DNA from: Xenorhabdus stockiae
GTDB lineage: Bacteria > Pseudomonadota > Gammaproteobacteria > Enterobacterales > Enterobacteriaceae
Assembly: GCF_002632825.1 (NCBI RefSeq)
Contig: NZ_NJAJ01000006.1
Coordinates: 1 to 64,000, forward strand
Reading direction: 5' to 3'
Length of the DNA stretch: 64,000 bases
Shown here: piece by piece, positions 58,115 to 64,000 of the stretch
Layout: each line of letters begins with the position of its first letter
How positions within the stretch are numbered: the stretch's first letter is position 1
Notes under the pieces: model-generated
What the model was told of the DNA's origin: nothing
The model's input: the letters and a program-made list of their open reading frames with translations, nothing else
Database searches by the model: none
Program-made: the position numbers and the translations under genes

Positions 58115-59941
58115 GTGTCTACCGCAGAAGTTATCAGCACGGCATCGCTGGCTGAACAAGTATTACGAAAAACATTCGGATATCAGCAATTTCGCGCCGG
58201 ACAGCAACAGGTCATCGATGCTGTTCTTGATGATCGAGACTGTCTGGTTATCATGCCGACAGGTGGCGGTAAATCAGTTTGTTATCAAATCCCTGCTCTG
58301 ATGAAAGACGGGCTGACATTGGTGGTGTCTCCACTGATCTCATTAATGAAAGATCAGGTGGATCAACTCAGAGCGAATGGTATAGAAGCAGAGTGCTTAA
58401 ACTCCACTCAGGATCGTGAACAACAGAGTGATATTATCCGTCGGTGTCGTCAGGGAAGCATTAAATTGCTTTACATTGCACCTGAGCGGCTGGTGACTGA
58501 TAACTTTCTCGAACAGTTATCCAATTGGCGTCCTGCTCTACTGGCTGTTGATGAAGCACACTGTATTTCTCAATGGGGGCATGACTTCCGGCCAGAATAC
58601 CGGGCACTTGGGCAATTACGCAGGCGTTTTCCTGATCTTCCCGTTATCGCATTGACCGCCACCGCAGATAAAACAACCCGGCAGGATATTGTCCGCCTGT
58701 TGGAGCTGCGTGATCCTATCATTCACCTCAGTAGTTTTGATCGTCCTAATATTCGCTACACATTGGTTGAGAAATATAAGCCCCTTGACCAGCTTTGGGC
58801 ATTCATTCGAAGCCAGCAGGGAAAAAGCGGGATTATTTACTGTAACAGCCGGAATAAAGTAGAAGAAACGGCTGAACGGCTGCAAAAGCGGGGATTGAGC
58901 GTTGCACCTTACCATGCGGGGCTGGAAAACAATCAGCGAGCATGGGTACAGGATGCATTCCAGCGCGATGATTTACAGGTCGTTGTGGCAACGGTTGCGT
59001 TTGGTATGGGGATTAACAAACCGAACGTTCGATTCGTTGTGCATTTTGATATTCCCCGCAACATCGAATCCTATTATCAGGAAACGGGGCGTGCCGGGCG
59101 TGATGGTCTGCCTGCTGAAGCGGTGTTGTTTTATGATCCGGCGGATATGGCGTGGCTGCGCCGTTGTCTCGAAGAAAAGCCTGCCGGTGAACAACAGGAT
59201 ATTGAACGGCATAAACTCAATGCGATGGGCGCATTTGCTGAAGCGCAAACTTGTCGCCGCTTGGTCTTGCTCAACTATTTTGGCGAAAGCAAACAAACAG
59301 CCTGTGGTAACTGTGATATCTGCCTCGATCCTCCGAAACGTTATGATGGTCTGGTGGATGCACAAAAAGCCCTGTCCTGTATTTACCGCGTTGGGCAGCG
59401 TTTTGGGATTGGCTATATTGTTGAAATGCTGCGTGGCGCTAATAACCAGCGTATCAGGGAGTCAGGGCATGACAGGTTACCTGTTTACGGCATAGGTAAA
59501 GAGCATAGTCAGGAACATTGGATGAGTGTTCTGCGCCAGTTGATTCATCTGGGGCTTATCAACCAAAATATTGCCAATTATTCTGCACTACAACTGACGG
59601 AAGCCGCGCGACCTATTTTGCGTGGTGAAATGCCTCTACAACTTGCAGTTCCCCGAATTCAAAGTCTGAAAAGCAGAAATCAACAAAACAAATCATACAG
59701 TGGAAACTATGATCGTAAATTATTCGCTAAGTTGCGCAAATTACGAAAATCTATTGCTGACGAAAATAATATTCCACCGTTTGTCGTCTTCAATGATGTA
59801 ACACTGATTGAGATGGCAGAACAGTGCCCAATAACACCCGATGAGCTTCTGCTAATTAACGGTGTCGGGCAGCGTAAACTCGAACGTTTTGGTGATGCCT
59901 TTATGACAGTTATCCGTGAACATTTCGAAGGATTCGAATAA
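58115..59941 (+). CDS. recQ: ATP-dependent DNA helicase RecQ
   Basis: A protein of 608 residues. The Superfamily 2 core has Walker A MPTGGGKS (about residue 50), DEAH ([13 protein letters not shown]), and motif [12 protein letters not shown]. The zinc-binding cysteines are in [25 protein letters not shown], followed by the winged-helix domain, then a C-terminal HRDC domain ([31 protein letters not shown]). It unwinds DNA in the RecF pathway and suppresses illegitimate recombination. GTG 58115 is preferred because GAGGAAA lies just upstream; the frame is open to a TTG at 58103. Confidence 0.96.
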   Translation: MSTAEVISTASLAEQVLRKTFGYQQFRAGQQQVIDAVLDDRDCLVIMPTGGGKSVCYQIPALMKDGLTLVVSPLISLMKDQVDQLRANGIEAECLNSTQDREQQSDIIRRCRQGSIKLLYIAPERLVTDNFLEQLSNWRPALLAVDEAHCISQWGHDFRPEYRALGQLRRRFPDLPVIALTATADKTTRQDIVRLLELRDPIIHLSSFDRPNIRYTLVEKYKPLDQLWAFIRSQQGKSGIIYCNSRNKVEETAERLQKRGLSVAPYHAGLENNQRAWVQDAFQRDDLQVVVATVAFGMGINKPNVRFVVHFDIPRNIESYYQETGRAGRDGLPAEAVLFYDPADMAWLRRCLEEKPAGEQQDIERHKLNAMGAFAEAQTCRRLVLLNYFGESKQTACGNCDICLDPPKRYDGLVDAQKALSCIYRVGQRFGIGYIVEMLRGANNQRIRESGHDRLPVYGIGKEHSQEHWMSVLRQLIHLGLINQNIANYSALQLTEAARPILRGEMPLQLAVPRIQSLKSRNQQNKSYSGNYDRKLFAKLRKLRKSIADENNIPPFVVFNDVTLIEMAEQCPITPDELLLINGVGQRKLERFGDAFMTVIREHFEGFE

Positions 59942-59966
59942 ACGTAGCAGTAGCAATTTTGTAATC

Positions 59967-59991
59967 TGCAACCGGAAAGACCGCGGGTATA
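59967..59991. repeat. Possible ERIC end remnant between recQ and pldB
   Basis: TGCAACCGGAAAGACCGCGGGTATA resembles the ERIC right end (GCAACTTGAAAGACGAAGGGTATA). Only about 25 bp remains. It sits where rhtC and rhtB lie in E. coli. Confidence 0.4.
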
Positions 59992-60001
59992 GAGGATGAT
60001 G

Positions 60002-60997
60002 ATGGGATCAGAAAGACTAAAAACAAGCTGGTTAAACCGTGAGCCTCAGTTTTCTGCTTTTACAAATGGATTATTGCTGGATTTTTGGAATATCAGAGAT
60101 GAACGTGAATTCATGGGTGTTGATAATATCCCTATCCGTTATGTCTCTTTCAGTTCACCTCATCATGATAAAACATTGGTAATATCTCCGGGTCGTAGCG
60201 AAAGCTATGTGAAATATCCGGAGGTAGCTTATGATTTTTACCATTTGGGTTACAACATTCTTATTATTGATCATCGTGGTCAGGGGCGTTCAGGCAGAAT
60301 GCTGACAGATCCCCAGAAAGGGCATGTTGAATCGTTTGATCACTATGTCGATGATCTGGCAAAACTCATTGAACTGGAAATTTCTTCACTTAAGTCGCAT
60401 CGCTGTTATGCACTTGCTCATTCAATGGGAGGGGCTATCCTGAGCTCTTTTCTGTTGCGTCATGAGTCGGTATTCCGTGCTGCGGCTTTATGTGCTCCTA
60501 TGTTTGGTATTAATTTGCCAATGCCTCGCTGGATGGCAAACTTTTTGGTTAATCAGGCCGAACCCTATCCTGGAAGGCGTAACAGATATGCGGTCTTAAC
60601 CGGGCAATGGCGTCCATTACCCTATTTTATCAACCTGCTAACTCACAGTTATGCCCGTTACCAGCGATACTTACGCTATTATGTAGATTATCCTGAATTG
60701 CGCCTTGGTGGCCCGACTTATCGTTGGATGCGTGAAAGTATGCGGGCCGGAGATAACCTCATTGAGAAGGCTGGCGAAATTCAGACACCCCTCATCGTCT
60801 TGAAAGCAAGCGAAGATAAAGTAGTTAGTAATCGGGAGTTGTTGGCTTTTTGTGCATCTCGCCAAAAAGCCGGAGCAGGAAAAGAAGAATATAATCCTCT
60901 GGTTATCCAAGGGGCACGCCATGAAATCCTGTTCGAAAAAGACGCATTGAGAGCACAGGCTCTTAATGCGATTTGTGATTTTTTTGACCAAAATTAA
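60002..60997 (+). CDS. pldB: Lysophospholipase L2 (PldB)
   Basis: An alpha/beta hydrolase of 331 residues. It has the oxyanion-loop region VISPGRSESYVKYPE, the nucleophile elbow AHSMGG (S in about residue 145), and late acidic and histidine residues near EDKV and GARHEIL. It hydrolyses 2-acyl lysophospholipids at the inner membrane. Of three ATG in a row (59996, 59999, 60002), the last has the best spacing to AGAGG. E. coli rhtC and rhtB, which separate recQ from pldB, are absent. Confidence 0.94.
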   Translation: MGSERLKTSWLNREPQFSAFTNGLLLDFWNIRDEREFMGVDNIPIRYVSFSSPHHDKTLVISPGRSESYVKYPEVAYDFYHLGYNILIIDHRGQGRSGRMLTDPQKGHVESFDHYVDDLAKLIELEISSLKSHRCYALAHSMGGAILSSFLLRHESVFRAAALCAPMFGINLPMPRWMANFLVNQAEPYPGRRNRYAVLTGQWRPLPYFINLLTHSYARYQRYLRYYVDYPELRLGGPTYRWMRESMRAGDNLIEKAGEIQTPLIVLKASEDKVVSNRELLAFCASRQKAGAGKEEYNPLVIQGARHEILFEKDALRAQALNAICDFFDQN

Positions 60998-61018
60998 TTT
61001 AGCTTAGGAATTTGAACC

Positions 61019-61819
61019 ATGTACCATGTTGTTGCTTCAGATTTAGATGGCACACTGTTATCTCCCGATCACGTATTAACACCGTATACAAAGAAAATAT
61101 TGAATCTGCTGACGGATAAAGGAATTCACTTTATCTTTGCAACAGGGCGTCACCACATTGATGTAGGACAGATCCGAGACGGGCTGGGCATTGATGCTTA
61201 CATGATCACATCAAATGGGGCGAGGGTACATAACTCACAAGGAGATTTGGTCTTCAGCCATAACCTTGCACCGGAAATTGCCCGTGATTTATGTTTGCTG
61301 GAGTTTGATAACCCGGATGTTCTGACTAACTATTACAATAACGATGAGTGGTGGGTTAATCGCGCAAGCGAGGAACAAACCGAATTCTTTAAAGTATCGG
61401 ATTTCCATTACCAGATTTTCCAGCGCGACAATTTCCCGGTTAATGGGGTATGCAAGGTTTACTATACCAGCGATGACCATGATTATTTGGTTCAGTTGGA
61501 AGAAAGGATTGAAGCGCGCTGGGGAGATAAGGTCAATGTCAGTTTTTCACTGAGAAACTGTCTGGAAGTTATGTCAGGCGGTGTATCTAAGGGAGAAGCA
61601 CTGGCACAGGTCTGCCAGTCCATCGGGTATGAGTTAAGTGATTGCATAGCGTTTGGTGACGGTATGAATGATAGGGAAATGCTGAGCGTGGCTGGTAAAG
61701 GCTGCATTATGCAGGGAGCACATCAGCGCCTGAAAGACACTCTACCGGACATGGAAATTATAGGCTCTAATGCTGATGATGCGGTGTCGTGTTATTTGCA
61801 GAAAATGTATCAGGTTTGA
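61019..61819 (+). CDS. yigL: HAD-family (Cof-type) phosphatase YigL
   Basis: A protein of 266 residues of the HAD IIB class. Motif I is SDLDGTLLSPDH (about residue 8), motif II is FATGRH, and motif IV is AFGDGMNDREML. The E. coli enzyme acts on pyridoxal phosphate and sugar phosphates and is a target of SgrS RNA. It lies 21 bp after pldB and is probably co-transcribed with it. A strong terminator follows. Confidence 0.95.
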   Translation: MYHVVASDLDGTLLSPDHVLTPYTKKILNLLTDKGIHFIFATGRHHIDVGQIRDGLGIDAYMITSNGARVHNSQGDLVFSHNLAPEIARDLCLLEFDNPDVLTNYYNNDEWWVNRASEEQTEFFKVSDFHYQIFQRDNFPVNGVCKVYYTSDDHDYLVQLEERIEARWGDKVNVSFSLRNCLEVMSGGVSKGEALAQVCQSIGYELSDCIAFGDGMNDREMLSVAGKGCIMQGAHQRLKDTLPDMEIIGSNADDAVSCYLQKMYQV

Positions 61820-61846
61820 GGGTATTGGCTTCACCCATCAAAATAT

Positions 61847-61876
61847 AAAAACAGCATCCGATGGGATGCTGTTTTT
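61847..61876 (+). terminator. Terminator of pldB-yigL
   Basis: ACAGCATCC/GGATGCTGT stem with a GATG loop, flanked by AAAAAC and GTTTTT. It lies about 30 bp after the yigL stop. Confidence 0.93.
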
Positions 61877-62278
61877 ATATTTAAAAGACAAAATTAGCAA
61901 TACTATTTTTAAATATGATAATTTTATTATTTATTATCACAAATATTATTATTTGATCATGTTGCTCTGTAATTACTGTGATTTTGTATTTAATTATTTA
62001 TATTTCATGTTGTTATGTGATTTTTATCTTAATGAAAATTCACTATGTAGATATAGGGATTTTTTTAATCATCATGTTTCAAAATTTATTAATTACAATC
62101 AATGAATTTTCTATGATAGTTGTTGCTGAAGTTCAATAATTAAATTTCTGTATTTTTACAGTCTACGCGAGTAGATATTCTGGTGTGTGAAAATAATCGA
62201 TGAATAAAAATAATATTGTCAGAAATATTATGTTGGAGTTAAAAATTCACTGTTCCAACATTCAGGGAATACATTGTT
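61877..62278. other. AT-rich spacer before the symporter gene
   Basis: About 400 bp of AT-rich DNA without a supported gene. It should carry the promoter of the symporter operon and contains one LacI-type dyad at 62162. Confidence 0.5.
62162..62175. promoter_or_regulatory. Candidate operator of the LacI-type regulator
   Basis: TCTACGCGAGTAGA is a near-perfect dyad centred on CG, the usual form of LacI-family operators. It lies 103 bp before the symporter start codon, whose operon also encodes a LacI-type protein. The only evidence is symmetry and position. Confidence 0.4.
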
Positions 62279-63676
62279 ATGCCGTATGAAAGTACGGAGC
62301 CAGTTATCACTGAGTTACGGCATGCTTCTGAAGCGTGTCTGGCTACACCGGAAGGGCGAAAAGGGTTTCGGCGAGCTATTTTTTCCTGTTGGTTCGGTAC
62401 GACGATGGAATATGCTGATTTCGCACTTTACGGTTTAGCTGCTGGTATCATTTTTGCTGATATTTTCTTTCCGGAAGTGACTCCGACAATAGCGTTATTA
62501 GCCAGCTTTGCCACTTATTCTGTCGGGTTTATTGCCCGTCCTATTGGAGCGCTTGTATTCGGCTGGATGGGTGATAGGAAAGGTCGTAAATTCGTCATGA
62601 TTATGACTGTCATGCTGATGGGAATTTCAACGACATTAATTGGCTTAATTCCCAGTTATGCACATATTGGTGTTTGGGCACCGATTTTTTTGGTGATTTT
62701 ACGATTTATACAGGGGTTAGGAGCAGGTGCAGCATTATCTGGTGGTACTGTCATTCTGGGGGAATTTGCTCCACCTAAGCAGCGAGGTTTAGTTTCATCC
62801 ATTATTGCTCTTGGCTCTAATGGTGGGACGTTACTGGCATCACTAGTCTGGTTGCTGGTTTTGACGATGGATAAAAAGAGTTTATTGGATTGGGGATGGC
62901 GTATTCCATTCCTGTGTAGCTTTTTGATTGCACTAGCCGCATTATTCATACGCCGCTATATGAGTGAAACGCCGGTTTTCGAACGCTATAAAGCAATGCT
63001 GACAGAAGAACGAGGTCGGGTATTAACTGAAAAAGAGCAAGATAAAATATCTGAGCGTGAGCGCTGTTTTTGGCAGAGAACTCGGGCATTCTGGCTAATG
63101 GTGGGGTTGCGCATTGGCGAAAATGGGCCGTCATATCTGGCTCAGGGGTTTATCATTGGTTATGTTGCAAATGTACTGGCGATGGATAAATTTATTCCCA
63201 CAATTTCTGTACTTATAGCGTCAGTTCTGGGGTTTATCATTATTCCTCTGGCAGGTTATTTTTCTGATCGCTTTGGGCGTCGCATTACTTATCGCTGGTT
63301 TTGTCTATTACTGATTTTTTATGCATTTCCTGCTTTTTACCTGATGGAAAGTCGTGAACCTATCGTCGTTATTCTGACTATTGTTGTAGGAATGGGGTTA
63401 GCCTCACTCGGTATTTTTGGTGTGCAGGCTGCCTGGGGAGTCGAACTATTTGGTGTCACCAATCGTTACTCCAAAATGGCATTTGCGAAAGAATTAGGCG
63501 CGATATTATCTGGTGGTACAGCGCCACTGATTGCAGCAGCTTTATTCTCTTTTAGTGGTCATTGGTGGCCCATTGCATGTTATTTTTCAGTGATGGCAGG
63601 GATCGGGTTTATTACGACATTTTTTGCCCCTGAAACACGTGGCAGAGATTTGAATTTACTTGAAGATGCAATTTAA
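62279..63676 (+). CDS. MFS metabolite/H+ symporter
   Basis: A major-facilitator protein of 465 residues with 12 predicted helices, of the metabolite:H+ symporter group (relatives include ShiA, YhjE, ProP and KgtP). The loop 2-3 motif is GWMGDRKGRKFVM and its counterpart in loop 8-9 is GYFSDRFGRRITY. RFIQGLGAGAALSGG is the helix 4-5 motif. The substrate is unknown; in this group it is often an organic acid, betaine or shikimate-like compound. It is followed 38 bp later by a LacI-type regulator, probably local control. This pair replaces the E. coli genes after yigL. Confidence 0.85.
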   Translation: MPYESTEPVITELRHASEACLATPEGRKGFRRAIFSCWFGTTMEYADFALYGLAAGIIFADIFFPEVTPTIALLASFATYSVGFIARPIGALVFGWMGDRKGRKFVMIMTVMLMGISTTLIGLIPSYAHIGVWAPIFLVILRFIQGLGAGAALSGGTVILGEFAPPKQRGLVSSIIALGSNGGTLLASLVWLLVLTMDKKSLLDWGWRIPFLCSFLIALAALFIRRYMSETPVFERYKAMLTEERGRVLTEKEQDKISERERCFWQRTRAFWLMVGLRIGENGPSYLAQGFIIGYVANVLAMDKFIPTISVLIASVLGFIIIPLAGYFSDRFGRRITYRWFCLLLIFYAFPAFYLMESREPIVVILTIVVGMGLASLGIFGVQAAWGVELFGVTNRYSKMAFAKELGAILSGGTAPLIAAALFSFSGHWWPIACYFSVMAGIGFITTFFAPETRGRDLNLLEDAI

Positions 63677-63714
63677 TGCCCTGCAATCCAATATGATGGA
63701 ACTAGCATAGTTAT

Positions 63715-64000
63715 ATGAATGCTCGCTTGAAAAAAGTCACACGCAGCGATGTTGCGAAAGAAGCCGGAACCTCGGTAGCTGTTGTCAGCTATGTTATTAA
63801 CAATGGCCCACGCCCCGTAGCAGAAGCAACTCGTCAGCGTGTATTGGCTGCGATAAAAAAAACAGGTTATCGCCCGAATAATATTGCCAAGGCGTTAGTT
63901 TCTGGTTCAACTCATGCTTATGGCCTGATTTTGCCGGATATATCCAATCCTTTCCTTTCTTCAGTAGCTCATGCCTTGCAGTTGGAGGCGTTTAAACATG
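63715..64000 (+). CDS. LacI-family transcriptional regulator (partial, runs off the window)
   Basis: Only the first 95 codons are in the window. The N-terminal LacI helix-turn-helix reads [40 protein letters not shown], with the hinge [16 protein letters not shown]. Next comes the start of the sugar-binding core ([21 protein letters not shown]). It begins at ATG 63715, only 38 bp after the symporter stop, with no terminator between. Regulation of the symporter is inferred from position. Confidence 0.9.
   Translation, partial: MNARLKKVTRSDVAKEAGTSVAVVSYVINNGPRPVAEATRQRVLAAIKKTGYRPNNIAKALVSGSTHAYGLILPDISNPFLSSVAHALQLEAFKH

Noticed and set aside
58902-59495. A 197-codon frame overlapping recQ on the same strand
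   Set aside because: Frame-shifted shadow of recQ; composition (many Cys, Trp, Arg) is typical of an out-of-frame reading.
61770-62105. A 111-codon AT-rich frame after yigL
   Set aside because: It begins inside yigL, crosses its terminator and is made of Phe/Tyr/Asn/Ile codons expected from AT-rich non-coding DNA.

Overview
The window is a chromosomal segment of a gamma-proteobacterium of the order Enterobacterales. Gene content and order follow the Escherichia coli 84-86 min region almost gene for gene (end of rrnC, ilv, rep-gppA-rhlB-trxA-rho, the enterobacterial common antigen cluster, argX-hisR-leuT-proM, hem-cya-dapF-xerC-uvrD-corA, recQ-pldB-yigL). The AT-rich spacers, many full and decayed 127-bp ERIC elements, and protein sequences that are clearly enteric but diverged from E. 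coli suggest the Morganellaceae, most likely Photorhabdus or Xenorhabdus. The genus is an inference from general impression, not a database match.

Layout. 1-250: tRNA-Asp and tRNA-Trp, the distal end of an rRNA operon, then a terminator. 325-3200: hdfR, maoP (with a candidate maoS site) and the ComM-type ATPase yifB. 3690-13030: isoleucine/valine biosynthesis, with leader peptide and attenuator (ilvL), an intact ilvGMEDA operon, and the divergent ilvY/ilvC pair. 13045-14160: an accessory class II histone-deacetylase-like amidohydrolase. 14406-21787: rep, gppA, rhlB, trxA, rho, with a long repeat-bearing rho leader. 22148-35104: the complete common antigen cluster wecA-wzzE-wecB-wecC-rffG-rffH-wecD-wecE-wzxE-wecF-wzyE-wecG, tightly packed with mostly overlapping start/stop codons. 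35361-36761: permease yifK/thrP. 36910-37356: four tRNA genes. 37572-38017: the glmZ small RNA with a sigma-54 promoter and putative GlrR sites. 38115-42293: hemCDXY on the minus strand. 42795-49495: cyaA, cyaY, lptM, dapF, yigA, xerC, yigB. 49516-53031: uvrD and corA with ERIC elements around them. 53098-56810: a HigBA-like toxin-antitoxin pair, rarD, an unrecognised 261-residue protein and yigI. 57069-61819: pldA, recQ, pldB, yigL. 62279-64000: a metabolite/H+ symporter and the start of a LacI-type regulator, which replace the genes that follow yigL in E. coli.

How it works together. The window is mostly housekeeping. One block makes branched-chain amino acids under attenuation and IlvY control. 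A second makes the lipid-linked common antigen from undecaprenyl phosphate, UDP-GlcNAc, UDP-ManNAcA and dTDP-Fuc4NAc. A third covers haem, cAMP, diaminopimelate and DNA repair. GlmZ ties UDP-GlcNAc supply (through glmS) to envelope synthesis. Accessory or unusual items are the HDAC-like enzyme, the toxin-antitoxin pair, the 261-residue putative permuted papain-fold protein, an 18-bp repeat expansion inside hemC, a 17-bp tandem duplication in the rho leader, and the ERIC elements. No CRISPR array, prophage, insertion-sequence transposase or biosynthetic gene cluster was seen.
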